DNA from: Draconibacterium mangrovi
GTDB taxonomy: Bacteria > Bacteroidota > Bacteroidia > Bacteroidales > Prolixibacteraceae
Assembly (NCBI RefSeq): GCF_010586825.1
Contig: NZ_JAAAGB010000004.1
Location: 310,001 to 374,000, forward strand
Direction of reading: 5' to 3'
Length of the DNA: 64,000 nucleotides
In this document: one piece after another, positions 9,027 through 18,474 of the stretch
Layout of the letters: every line of letters starts with the position of its first letter
How positions within the stretch are numbered: position 1 is the stretch's first letter
Position numbers and translations under genes: made by a program
Notes under the pieces: model-generated
Database searches by the model: none
Told to the model about the DNA's origin: nothing
What the model saw: the letters and a program-made list of their open reading frames with translations, nothing else

Positions 9027-12000
9027 ATGAAAAACAAAAATGGAAGTAAAAAAGTCCTGAGCTTTTTTTTACTGTGTTTCGTTTTCGTGACTGTTGGTTT
9101 TAGTGCTTATGCGCAAAAAACTGTTACGGGAACTGTAAAAGATGATGGCGGAATACCATTGCCGGGTGTTTCTGTAGTTATCAAAGGAACAACAACAGGT
9201 ACTGCAACCGGAATCGATGGAGATTATTCTCTTGCCGGAGTAAGTGCTGATGCAACCCTTATTTTCTCCTTCGTGGGATTCGAAGCACAAGAAGTTGTAG
9301 TGGGAAGCCAATCTACTATTAATGTATCAATGGTAGCTTCTTCAATAGGTATTGAGGAGGTCGTAACTATTGGATACGGTACTCAGAAAAAAGCCAACCT
9401 AACCGGTTCGGTTGGAATGGCAACTGCCGAAACACTTGAAAATAGGCCGATCGTTTCTGCAGGCGAGGGATTACAAGGAGTAATTCCCAACCTGAATATT
9501 ACCATCCGAAACGGAGATCCGACACGTACGGCTGATTTTAACGTTCGTGGTTTCGAATCAATCAACGGAGGTAGCCCTCTTGTGTTAATTGATGGAGTTC
9601 CAGGAAACATGGATAAGTTGAACCCGAACGACATTGAAAGTGTAACGGTATTAAAAGATGCTGCGGCGGGAGCCGTTTATGGTGCAAGGGCAGCATTTGG
9701 TGTAATCCTGGTTGAAACCAAACGCGGAAAACAAGGAAAAATGACCGTTACTTTATCAACCGAGCAATCGGCCACACAACCTATTTTCTTAATCGATCCG
9801 GTTACCGATCCGTATGATGCAGCAGCAGCATGGAACCTGGCAACTACCAGAACGAATGGTACACCTCGGTACGACGATGATTATATGGCTGGTTTTCTGG
9901 CCTGGAAAGAAAATCCAACCCTTGAAAACGAATGGGGTGTTGTTGACGGAAACCTGCGTCACTACGGATATACTGATTATATCGGTATGACAGTTGCCGA
10001 CTGGTCGATGCAACAAAAGTACGATATGAATATTTCGGGAGCGACCCAAAATGCATCGTACTATGTATCTTTTGGTTTTCTTGATAAAAACGGTTGGAGA
10101 AATGTTGCCGACGAATACAATGATGACTATCAGCGTTACAACGTACTGTCGAAAGCCGATTTTAAAATAAACGACTGGATGTCGTTGGATGAGCAGATTA
10201 CATGGAGTGCCGAACAAGATGCAGCTCCTCATTTTTATAATTGGGACGTAGACATTAATACAGTTGCGCGTGTGGCACCAAACCATGTTGTTACTTTCCC
10301 CGATCTTCCATATTATCTGGAGCCCGGAGATCACGATGACTTTTTGCCTTACATCGGACAATACATGTCAAGTTTGAATGCTTTACCTTACTGGGAACAG
10401 GGTGGTCGCGACACGGAAACCAAGCACCGTTTGATGCTAAAACAGGGGATCACTCTTACTCCTTTAAAAGGCTTGAGAGTTCGAGGCGATTTTGCATATA
10501 CTACATATCATCGCCAACGTCAGGAAGTTCAAAGTAAAGTGGATATGGTGGAAGGTCTTGATCTGGCAAATATGAAATTTGTAAATGGTTTTAGTGGTGA
10601 TGACTGGATCAGAAACTTCTCAAATTACGATCAGTATTACACCATGAATGCGTATGCTGAATATACTTACGAAGAATTGAAAGATCATTACATTAAAGCC
10701 ATGGTTGGTTATAACCAGGAGTGGGGTAGGAATACTTATTTCCGGGCAATGAACAACACGCTCATCACTCCGTTAATTACCGACCTGAATGCTACAACCG
10801 GTATGCAACAAACCGAAGGTAGTAAATCGCATGTTTCATTACGTGGTGTATTTTATCGTTTAAACTATTCGTATAAAGACAGATATCTGCTTGAAGTAAA
10901 TGGTCGTTACGACGGTACTTCACGTTTCCCGGAAGATGATCGTTTTGGATTCTTTCCGTCGTTTTCGGTAGGTTGGAGGCTTTCAAATGAAGGTTTTATG
11001 TCAGGCACAACCGATTGGTTGGATAATCTGAAATTACGTGCTTCATACGGTACATTGGGTAACCAGTTATTGGGTAACGGAAACGGTAATCTGTATCCTT
11101 ACATTTCTACCATGGGATCAGGTATGTCGCCATATATGATGTCGGGTGGTGGTCGTACCCCTTATGTATCGGCAGCAGGTTTGGTTAGTCCTACACTTAC
11201 CTGGGAAACTGTTGAAACCAAGAATTTTGGTTTAGATTTTACCATGTTGAATCAACGACTGGATGTATCGTTTGATTATTATCACCGTGATACAAAAGAT
11301 ATGTTAATGGATGTAGAATATCCATCATTATTGGGTACTGCTGCACCAAAATCGAATGCTGCCGACTTGCGTACCAAAGGTTGGGAATTAGCAGTTAACT
11401 GGCGCGATAGAATTGGTAACGACTGGAGTTATAGTTTTACTCTAGGACTTGCCGACAGCCAGGCTGAAATTACTAAATACGACAACCCTACAGGAGCCCT
11501 GTCAGAACATTATGTGGGTAAAAAAATGGGTGAAATCTGGGGATATACCACCGAAGGTATTTTCCAAACAGATGATGCAGTAGCAGCCCATGCCGATCAA
11601 TCAAAAATTGGTTCGAACTGGAGAGCTGGTGATATAATGTATAAGGATTTAGATGGAGATGGTGAAATTTCATCAGGAAACAATACTTTGAGTGATCCGG
11701 GCGACCGCTCAATTATTGGGAACAATACAGCCAGATACAGTTTTGGTTTCACTCCTGATATTCAGTACAAAAACTGGGCTTTAACCATGTTCTTCCAGGG
11801 ATTATTCAGGGATTACCTTCCGGGTAACGGAAACTGGAATGCATTCTATCCGTTTAATGCCGGTCATATCGAAAAATTCTACCTCACCGAAACATGGAGT
11901 GAAGACAATCCGAATGCTTACTTTGCTGCACCGCATCAGTCAACAAACGATAAAAAGAATATTCAGCCGCAATCGCGTTACGTACAAAATGCAGCTTACA

Positions 12001-12212
12001 TTCGTTTGAAGAATATAACCTTGAGTTATAATGTTCCGCAAAGTTTGCTGAGCAAAGTAAAAATGAGCAATGCAATGATCTACGTATCAGGTATGAACCT
12101 TTGGGAAGCTACCGGAATGCATGCTCCACTTGATCCAGAACAGACTGCAACCGTTACGCAGGAATATTATTTTAACCGTGTTTATACATTGGGTGTAAAG
12201 GTTTCATTCTAA
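9027..12212 (+). CDS. susC: SusC-family TonB-dependent outer-membrane transporter
   Basis: Outer-membrane pore that takes up oligosaccharides together with its SusD lid, powered by TonB. The 1061-residue protein starts with a signal peptide (cleavage after AYA, near 29), then a carboxypeptidase-D-like regulatory domain (TVTGTVKDDGGIPLPGVSV to about 105), the EEVVTIGYGTQKKANLTGSV link into the plug (supported in segments), the plug with NVRGFESINGGSPLVLIDGVPG and VTVLKDAAAGAVYGARAA, and a long barrel ending in YTLGVKVSF with the expected terminal Phe. It precedes susD by 21 bp. Substrate specificity is not readable from sequence. Confidence 0.96.
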   Translation: MKNKNGSKKVLSFFLLCFVFVTVGFSAYAQKTVTGTVKDDGGIPLPGVSVVIKGTTTGTATGIDGDYSLAGVSADATLIFSFVGFEAQEVVVGSQSTINVSMVASSIGIEEVVTIGYGTQKKANLTGSVGMATAETLENRPIVSAGEGLQGVIPNLNITIRNGDPTRTADFNVRGFESINGGSPLVLIDGVPGNMDKLNPNDIESVTVLKDAAAGAVYGARAAFGVILVETKRGKQGKMTVTLSTEQSATQPIFLIDPVTDPYDAAAAWNLATTRTNGTPRYDDDYMAGFLAWKENPTLENEWGVVDGNLRHYGYTDYIGMTVADWSMQQKYDMNISGATQNASYYVSFGFLDKNGWRNVADEYNDDYQRYNVLSKADFKINDWMSLDEQITWSAEQDAAPHFYNWDVDINTVARVAPNHVVTFPDLPYYLEPGDHDDFLPYIGQYMSSLNALPYWEQGGRDTETKHRLMLKQGITLTPLKGLRVRGDFAYTTYHRQRQEVQSKVDMVEGLDLANMKFVNGFSGDDWIRNFSNYDQYYTMNAYAEYTYEELKDHYIKAMVGYNQEWGRNTYFRAMNNTLITPLITDLNATTGMQQTEGSKSHVSLRGVFYRLNYSYKDRYLLEVNGRYDGTSRFPEDDRFGFFPSFSVGWRLSNEGFMSGTTDWLDNLKLRASYGTLGNQLLGNGNGNLYPYISTMGSGMSPYMMSGGGRTPYVSAAGLVSPTLTWETVETKNFGLDFTMLNQRLDVSFDYYHRDTKDMLMDVEYPSLLGTAAPKSNAADLRTKGWELAVNWRDRIGNDWSYSFTLGLADSQAEITKYDNPTGALSEHYVGKKMGEIWGYTTEGIFQTDDAVAAHADQSKIGSNWRAGDIMYKDLDGDGEISSGNNTLSDPGDRSIIGNNTARYSFGFTPDIQYKNWALTMFFQGLFRDYLPGNGNWNAFYPFNAGHIEKFYLTETWSEDNPNAYFAAPHQSTNDKKNIQPQSRYVQNAAYIRLKNITLSYNVPQSLLSKVKMSNAMIYVSGMNLWEATGMHAPLDPEQTATVTQEYYFNRVYTLGVKVSF

Positions 12213-12233
12213 TTACCAGTAAAAGAAGAAAAG

Positions 12234-14036
12234 ATGAAAAAGAATATATTAAAACTTAGTTCAGTAGTTTTTACAACGCTGTTATTCTTCAGTTGTAATA
12301 ATGACTTTTTGGAAAGATACCCGCTTGATGAAGTGAGTAACGAAACTTTCTGGAATACGGAAAACGATTTAATGGTATACAATAACAGTATATACGATCG
12401 GGCAAGAAACGACAATGACGTGCCAATTTTGATGGCGCACGATGATGGATTCGACAGTAACAATCAAAGCTTTTGGTACATTGACGAATTTTCGGATAAC
12501 ATTGCTCCACGACATTCAAGACACAACCGTTATCAGCAGGTGAGAGGCGGTGTTCATAATGTTTCATCCGGAGCACAAATGTATGGCTGGAGAGATGGCG
12601 GATGGGCATTTGTACGTGCCATTAACGTGTTTATGGATAATTATCCGAAAGCATTGGAAAATGGTGTATCCGAAGCCACTGTTAATAAATATGTGGGCGA
12701 AGCTCGTCTTTTCAGAGCTTGGTTTTATGCCGATAAAATTTCGAAATTCGGACGTGCACCATGGGTTGATCACGAGTTAAACATTGATTCGGAGGAGTTG
12801 TACGCCCCCCTGGATGATCGTGAAACAGTGATGACCAATGTACTGGCCGATTTAAATTATGCCTGTCAGTGGATGCCGGCACAATGGGGCGATGGAAATG
12901 ACGGAGCTCCGGGGCGTTTAAACAAGTGGAATGCCTTATTGATTAAATCAAGAGTTTGTTTGTTTGAAGGAACATGGCGTAAGTATCATGGCTTGTCAGA
13001 TGCAACCATGTGGTTACAGGAAGCAGCCAATGCGGCAAAAGAAATTATGGATGATGGTCCTTATGCTTTGTACGACACCAATGATCCTGAGAATGATTAT
13101 CAGGCCATTCATAAAATGAAATCAGACCTTACCGGCGTTCCTGAAGTAATGTACTGGAGAAGGTATCAATTGGGTGTTTTCACTAACCACGTACAAAGTT
13201 ATCACCGCGGTTATAATGGCGGAGCTACTAAAAGTATGGTTGAAGATTATTTGTGTACCGATGGACTTCCCATATCAACTTCTCCTGAGTATAAAGGTGA
13301 TGCCAGTTTAAGAGATGTATTTGCCAACCGCGATCCGCGTTTACGTCAAACGGTTCTGCACCCCGATGATGCAGCACGCTGGCATTGGAATAATGGTGAT
13401 GCTTTGCGTACTTATCCTCGTGTATCAGGAATGGGAGGACAAACTTCTGAAACCGGTTATTCCATCTGTAAAGTATACGAGCCTACAACTTCACATGCTT
13501 CTTATAATACTTCGGATACACCCGCTATTATAATGCGTTATGCTGAGGTATTGTTAAACTATGCAGAAGCGATGGCAGAACTCGGCACCTTGGATCAGGC
13601 CGGTTTGGATATGAGTATTAATCTGATACGCGACCGCGCCGGTATGCCCGACATGACTATGGATGTGCCCATGGACCCAAGGTATGCAAATGATGGTGTT
13701 TCTGCTTTAATTTCAGAAATTCGCCGCGAACGTCGTGTTGAATTGTTTATGGAAGGTTTTCGTTACGATGACCTGAGACGTTGGAAACAAGGTAAAAAAC
13801 TCGAAAATCCTGATTTGGGAATGCGTTGGGATGATGCCAACAAAGCAGAGATCGATCCGGAGGGAAAAGCAACTGTAAAAACAACCCTGGTTAACGGTGT
13901 TCCATACATTGATGTATATCAGGGAACCGACTGGGCTGTACCTGTATTTGATGAAAACAAACATTATTTGTGGCCTATACCACTGAATGCAATTGCACAA
14001 AATCCGAATATTACACAAACTCCCGGCTGGGAGTAA
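12234..14036 (+). CDS. susD: SusD/RagB-family glycan-binding lipoprotein
   Basis: Surface lipoprotein that captures glycan and caps the SusC pore. The 600-residue protein has a lipobox (LLFFSC, Cys21) followed by NNDFLERYPLDEVS, the usual SusD opening. TPR-like helices include VGEARLFRAWFYADKISKFGRAPW; the C-terminal half has IRRERRVELFMEGFRYDDLRRWKQG and ends HYLWPIPLNAIAQNPNITQTPGWE, all in segments standard for SusD. It follows susC after 21 bp. Two hairpins separate it from the first lyase gene, so expression of the enzymes may be lower than that of susCD. Confidence 0.96.
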   Translation: MKKNILKLSSVVFTTLLFFSCNNDFLERYPLDEVSNETFWNTENDLMVYNNSIYDRARNDNDVPILMAHDDGFDSNNQSFWYIDEFSDNIAPRHSRHNRYQQVRGGVHNVSSGAQMYGWRDGGWAFVRAINVFMDNYPKALENGVSEATVNKYVGEARLFRAWFYADKISKFGRAPWVDHELNIDSEELYAPLDDRETVMTNVLADLNYACQWMPAQWGDGNDGAPGRLNKWNALLIKSRVCLFEGTWRKYHGLSDATMWLQEAANAAKEIMDDGPYALYDTNDPENDYQAIHKMKSDLTGVPEVMYWRRYQLGVFTNHVQSYHRGYNGGATKSMVEDYLCTDGLPISTSPEYKGDASLRDVFANRDPRLRQTVLHPDDAARWHWNNGDALRTYPRVSGMGGQTSETGYSICKVYEPTTSHASYNTSDTPAIIMRYAEVLLNYAEAMAELGTLDQAGLDMSINLIRDRAGMPDMTMDVPMDPRYANDGVSALISEIRRERRVELFMEGFRYDDLRRWKQGKKLENPDLGMRWDDANKAEIDPEGKATVKTTLVNGVPYIDVYQGTDWAVPVFDENKHYLWPIPLNAIAQNPNITQTPGWE

Positions 14037-14069
14037 CGAAAGTTTTAGCTAATTAGTAAATTGATACCA

Positions 14070-14102
14070 AAGCCGTGGTTCGTCTGGTTACGGACACGGC
14101 TT
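14070..14102 (+). terminator. hairpin after susD
   Basis: AAGCCGTG (14070-14077) pairs perfectly with CACGGCTT (14095-14102), 17-nt loop, followed by GGTTTTCTT. It is a likely intrinsic terminator or attenuator immediately downstream of susD, inside the PUL. Confidence 0.65.
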
Positions 14103-14209
14103 GGTTTTCTTATTAAAAATACCGGAATACTGAATCATTTCAAATACGGTAACCAAAAGGAGGAAAACGATAGAGACTGAACATATTATGAAATAGAATA
14201 CGGAAAAGG

Positions 14210-14240
14210 ATAGGTCATTAAAAATGACTTCCTATTTTTA
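14210..14240 (+). terminator. second hairpin in the susD-lyase gap
   Basis: ATAGGTCATT (14210-14219) pairs with AATGA...CCTAT (14223-14235) with a 3-nt bulge, followed by a T-run. It lies 32 bp upstream of the next gene and may act as an attenuator or as a 5' stabiliser of the enzyme transcript. Confidence 0.4.
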
Positions 14241-14271
14241 TAGTTAATACCAACTAACAAAACCAACTAAA

Positions 14272-16134
14272 ATGAAAACTAAAATACATCTTGCTATTTG
14301 TTTACTCTGCCTGGCAGTTATATGGTCGGCAGCAGCGCAGGAGAAGGAAGTTCCCTCGCTCGATAATCCCATATCAGTCCAGTATCTAAAAAAGAACCTT
14401 CGCAAATCGCAGCCGCGTTTGGTTTTAAATTCCCAAATAAAAAATAAGCTAAAAACAAAATTAAAAAACGATGAGCTTGTACAAAATATGTACAAAGCCA
14501 TAAAACTGAATGCTGAAAGCATTTACGATGAACCTTTACTGGAAAGAGTTATGGTTGGTCGTCGTTTGTTGTCAACATCGCGCGAAATGTTATGGCGTGT
14601 AAATATGCTGGGAATGGTTTATCAAATGGAAAATGATGAGAAAGCATTAAATCGTTTAAATGAGGAAGTAATGGCTGTTTGCAATTTTTCGGATTGGAAC
14701 CCATCACATTTTCTGGATGTGGCCGAAATGAGTATGGCCGTTGCTTTTGCCCTCGACTGGACGGAAGGAAAACTTCCACAATCAACCATTGAATTGGCAC
14801 AAAACGCTTTAATTGAAAAAGGGATAGCTCCCAGCTGGCCTGAAAATGGAAATACTCCGGGCTGGGCATTTGGACACAACAACTGGAACCAGGTATGTAA
14901 TGGCGGAATGATAGCCGCTTCTATAGCAATTGCAGAAAAAGACCCGGAACTCGCTGCCAAAACAATTAGCAGGGCTTTGGATGGTATGGTACAGGCTTTA
15001 AAGCAATATTCACCGGATGGGGTTTATCCTGAAGGTTCAACTTACTGGGGTTACGGCACCAGTTTTTCGGTGGTTACATCTGCCTTCCTGGAAAGCGCGT
15101 TCGGAAGCGACTTTGGTATTGCTGATTACCCTGCTTTTAAGGAGAGTGCAGTATTTCGGTATTTAATGAATACCCCATCGGGATGGTATTACAATTTTGC
15201 CGATTGCGGAGACAAAAGAGGCGCTGCCAGCGATGTTATTTTAGCCTGGTTTGCAAACAAAACAGGCAATTCTGAATTTTTCGAAGAAGAAAGGTTCCTG
15301 ATGCCAGCAGAAGAAATGGGGAAACTATCCCGACTTGGTGGTGCAGCCTTGGTTTGGTTGTCGCAATACGAGGAGAAATCAGATGTACAAATACCCCTCG
15401 CGTGGAAAGGTGACGGTTCAAATCCTATTGTAGTTTTTAAAGGTGATGACGAGCACAATTACTATTTTGGCGGAAAAGGTGGCCGAGCAACCACAAGTCA
15501 CGGAAACATGGATGCTGGTTCTTTTATTTTTGAATTGAACGGTGTACGTTGGGTTATCGATCCCGGCAACCAGGCTTACCACGAACTGGAGAAAACCGGA
15601 TTTGATTTATGGGGAAGTTGTCAGGATTGTCAGCGCTGGACGCTGCTCACCAAAAATAATTTCGGACACAGCACCGTAACCGTAAACAATGAACTTTTTG
15701 TAAACGACGGACAGGCAACGCTTGAGCATTTCCAATCGGGCGAAAAACCACAGGCTACCTTTGATTTAACTGCAGTTTATGCCGGAAATGTTAACAGCGC
15801 AAAACGAACGTTTACAAAAGACAGCCCGGTTTCGGTAGTTATAGAAGATGAAATTGAGATTTCGGAAAAAACACAATTCATTACCTGGCAATTGATGACC
15901 ACTGCAGATGTGGAATTTGTTAATGGTGGTGCCGTGTTAAAACAAGAAGGCAAAACTTTAAAACTTGAGAACCTTTCGCACCCGGAGTTGAGTTTGTCGC
16001 TTGTTTCGCTCTATCCGGCCCCTATGGAATTGGATCGCCAGATTGAAGGTTTAAAACGCATAGAACTAAGAATACCGGCCTGGATAATAGAGGAGGGTAA
16101 AACCGAAATTAAAATTAGGCTTGTGGAGAATTAG
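14272..16134 (+). CDS. heparinase II/III-type polysaccharide lyase (first copy)
   Basis: Secreted lyase of the alpha/alpha-toroid plus beta-sandwich class, which breaks uronic-acid linkages by beta-elimination. The 620-residue protein has a signal peptide (to about 22). The toroid carries GHNNWNQVCNGG at 201-212 (candidate Asn203/204) and PEGSTYWGYGTSF at 253-265 (candidate catalytic Tyr258). The heparinase II/III-like beta domain has TTSHGNMDAGSFIFELNG with His410 and RWVIDPGNQAYH. These are the positions of the Asn/Tyr/His sets in this fold. It could belong to PL12, 15, 17, 21, 33, 35 or a neighbouring family; I cannot assign one. Hairpins flank the gene on both sides. Confidence 0.85.
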   Translation: MKTKIHLAICLLCLAVIWSAAAQEKEVPSLDNPISVQYLKKNLRKSQPRLVLNSQIKNKLKTKLKNDELVQNMYKAIKLNAESIYDEPLLERVMVGRRLLSTSREMLWRVNMLGMVYQMENDEKALNRLNEEVMAVCNFSDWNPSHFLDVAEMSMAVAFALDWTEGKLPQSTIELAQNALIEKGIAPSWPENGNTPGWAFGHNNWNQVCNGGMIAASIAIAEKDPELAAKTISRALDGMVQALKQYSPDGVYPEGSTYWGYGTSFSVVTSAFLESAFGSDFGIADYPAFKESAVFRYLMNTPSGWYYNFADCGDKRGAASDVILAWFANKTGNSEFFEEERFLMPAEEMGKLSRLGGAALVWLSQYEEKSDVQIPLAWKGDGSNPIVVFKGDDEHNYYFGGKGGRATTSHGNMDAGSFIFELNGVRWVIDPGNQAYHELEKTGFDLWGSCQDCQRWTLLTKNNFGHSTVTVNNELFVNDGQATLEHFQSGEKPQATFDLTAVYAGNVNSAKRTFTKDSPVSVVIEDEIEISEKTQFITWQLMTTADVEFVNGGAVLKQEGKTLKLENLSHPELSLSLVSLYPAPMELDRQIEGLKRIELRIPAWIIEEGKTEIKIRLVEN

Positions 16135-16148
16135 AAGAAAAATATTAA

Positions 16149-16174
16149 ACGAGTCCTGAAAATTCAGGGCTCGT
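16149..16174 (+). terminator. hairpin between first lyase and PL8-like gene
   Basis: ACGAGTCCTGA (16149-16159) pairs with TCAGGGCTCGT (16164-16174) with one T/G wobble and an AAAT loop, followed by TTCC. It is a likely partial terminator within the PUL. Confidence 0.6.
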
Positions 16175-16230
16175 TTCCTGTTTGCTGATGGTCAAGCATG
16201 TAATATAGCTAATACAAACATTTTAAACGT

Positions 16231-18444
16231 ATGAAAAGACTAACCGTAATACTACTATTCTTTTGCTGTGCTTCCTTTATGGCTTATGCGCAAAACGACA
16301 TTCAAATTGTAAAAGATCGCATTTATAAGGAGCTAATGAAATCGGAGGTTGATGATGCACAAATAGAGACGCTGCTTCAAACCTTAAAAGATGATGGTAC
16401 CTGGCCGGGAATTGACTACTCGAATGTTTCAAGAGAAGGTTTTGAGCACCGGCTTCATACGGCATATCTTGTTTCTTTGGCAAGTGCTTTTAAAAGCAAA
16501 TCATCAGAATATTACAAAAAGAAAAAGGTAAAAGCCGCCATCGAACTGGGACTGAAAAATTGGGTTGAGCATGATTATTTTTGCGAAAACTGGTGGCACA
16601 ATCAAATTGGAACGCCCAATTACTTGGTAACGCTAATGCTGATTATTGGAGATGAGCTCGACAAGGAATTGGTGAACAAAACTCAACCGATAATTGGTAG
16701 GGCACATATCAATGCCGGTGGTGCCCGACCGGGAGGAGACCGAATTAAAATTGCGGGCATTCAGGCAAAAAATTGTTTGTTTTTGGGCGACGATGAAAAA
16801 TTTGATGAGGTAGTGCGTGTAATCGAAAATGAAATAAAGTATGTAGAATGGATAGGAGCAAAATACGGGTATGGCTTTCGGAAAATAGTTGGAGGATTTG
16901 AAAACCGGTCGTACGAAGGGCGTGGCATTCAGTTCGACAACAGCTTCCACCATCGTACTGACGGAGTGAACAATACATTGTCATATGGTTTAAGTTATGC
17001 AGCAGCATTTGCTGAATGGGCAGTCTATACTACCGGTACCAAATTTTCTTTTTCAGAAGAAAAACTTGACCAGCTAATTGATTACTTTTTGGATGGTATT
17101 TGCAAAACTTCGGTATTTGGAAAAGTTGCAGATGTTGGAGCCAAAAACCGCAGTATCAGCCGCGAAGGAGCTGTGAATCCATACGATGATGTTTTACCCT
17201 CGAAACTGATCTCGGTTTCAGATTACAGGCATAATGAGCTTCAGGAAATTATTGATGTTCGTAACAATAAGGCAAAGCCAACACTTGCGCATGCAACCTT
17301 TTATTGGGATTCAGAGCATTTTTCATTTCAACGGCCTGATTGGTTTGCCTCCGTGCGTATGTACTCTACCCGTAACTACAACATGGAGCAGCCCTACAAC
17401 AGCGAGGGATTTTTAAACCATCACCGTGGCGACGGAACAAATCATATTTCAGTTTCTGCCGATGAGTACAAAGGTCTTGCTCCGGTTATGGACTACCAAA
17501 AAATTCCGGGAACAACAGTTATGCAAAAAGAAGAAATGCCCGGTGCCAATGAATTACAAAAACTCGGTTTAACCGATTTTGTTGGTGCTGCAACCGATGG
17601 AAAATATGGTGCCGTTGCTTTCGATTTTAAAAGTCCTCACGATCCGTTAATTGCCAGAAAAGCCTGGTTCTTTTTTGATAAGGAATATGTTTGTTTGGGA
17701 ACCGGAATTTCTTGCTCAAACACAGAACTGCCGGTGGTAACAACATTAAATCAGTGTATTCTTCGTGGAGACGTAATTGTTGCTTCCGGAGGAAAAAGTT
17801 CTGTTATTGAGAAAGGCGAAACGGAATATGAAAATGTCGACTTGATCTATCATGATAAGCTTGCTTATGTTTTTCCTGAGCCAACAACGGTACAACTGAA
17901 AAACAATATTGCAAAAGGTTCCTGGTATCGTATTAACAGGCAAACCGATTCTCCGAAAGACGAAATCGAACGAGATGTTTTTGAACTTTATCTGGATCAC
18001 GGCAAACGTCCGAGTGAAGCTAACTATCAATACATTGTAGTGCCGGCAACCAATCCGGAAGAGGTTCAGAATAATACATCAAAAAATAATATAACGGTTC
18101 TTCAAAATTCTCCTGCAGTGCAGGCGGTTTGGCAAAAAGAGCTGCAAATGTGCCAGGCTGTTTTTTACAGCGAAGGAACATTAGATGTGAATGACGATAT
18201 TACGGTTGAATGCGGGAATCCGGGAGTGTTGATTGCAAAAACAGATGGGACGAAGATTACGGAAATTACCGTTTCTGATCCTGCCCGGAAGAATGCCAAA
18301 ATGTTAGTTTCCATTCCCGGAAAAGTGAATGCTAAAGCAGAAAATCTTACTGTTTTATGGAATGAAGGTACCGGGATGAGTGATTTGCTTATCGATCTGC
18401 CAACAGGTAATTATGCCGGTAGTAGTGTAACAATTAAATTGTAA
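16231..18444 (+). CDS. PL8-family lyase with altered active-site motifs
   Basis: Probable secreted polysaccharide lyase related to hyaluronate, chondroitin AC and xanthan lyases (737 residues, signal peptide to about 20). PL8 landmarks are DDGTWPGIDY near 54, NWWHNQIGTPN at 120-130, Arg307 and Arg311 in NRSISREG, and DYQKIPGTTVMQ in the central beta domain. The catalytic loops differ from the classic set. Where other PL8 enzymes have TGANK or TGQNK this one has RPGGDRIKI (Asp170 in the Asn place), and the usual HQHGPQ...YG loop is replaced by SFHHRTDGVNNTLSYG (His240/241 and Tyr252, with longer spacing). It may have a different uronate specificity or mechanism. The sulfatase gene follows within about 30 bp. 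Confidence 0.85.
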   Translation: MKRLTVILLFFCCASFMAYAQNDIQIVKDRIYKELMKSEVDDAQIETLLQTLKDDGTWPGIDYSNVSREGFEHRLHTAYLVSLASAFKSKSSEYYKKKKVKAAIELGLKNWVEHDYFCENWWHNQIGTPNYLVTLMLIIGDELDKELVNKTQPIIGRAHINAGGARPGGDRIKIAGIQAKNCLFLGDDEKFDEVVRVIENEIKYVEWIGAKYGYGFRKIVGGFENRSYEGRGIQFDNSFHHRTDGVNNTLSYGLSYAAAFAEWAVYTTGTKFSFSEEKLDQLIDYFLDGICKTSVFGKVADVGAKNRSISREGAVNPYDDVLPSKLISVSDYRHNELQEIIDVRNNKAKPTLAHATFYWDSEHFSFQRPDWFASVRMYSTRNYNMEQPYNSEGFLNHHRGDGTNHISVSADEYKGLAPVMDYQKIPGTTVMQKEEMPGANELQKLGLTDFVGAATDGKYGAVAFDFKSPHDPLIARKAWFFFDKEYVCLGTGISCSNTELPVVTTLNQCILRGDVIVASGGKSSVIEKGETEYENVDLIYHDKLAYVFPEPTTVQLKNNIAKGSWYRINRQTDSPKDEIERDVFELYLDHGKRPSEANYQYIVVPATNPEEVQNNTSKNNITVLQNSPAVQAVWQKELQMCQAVFYSEGTLDVNDDITVECGNPGVLIAKTDGTKITEITVSDPARKNAKMLVSIPGKVNAKAENLTVLWNEGTGMSDLLIDLPTGNYAGSSVTIKL

Positions 18445-18474
18445 CAAATGCCGATAGTAATTTTTTTAATTAAG

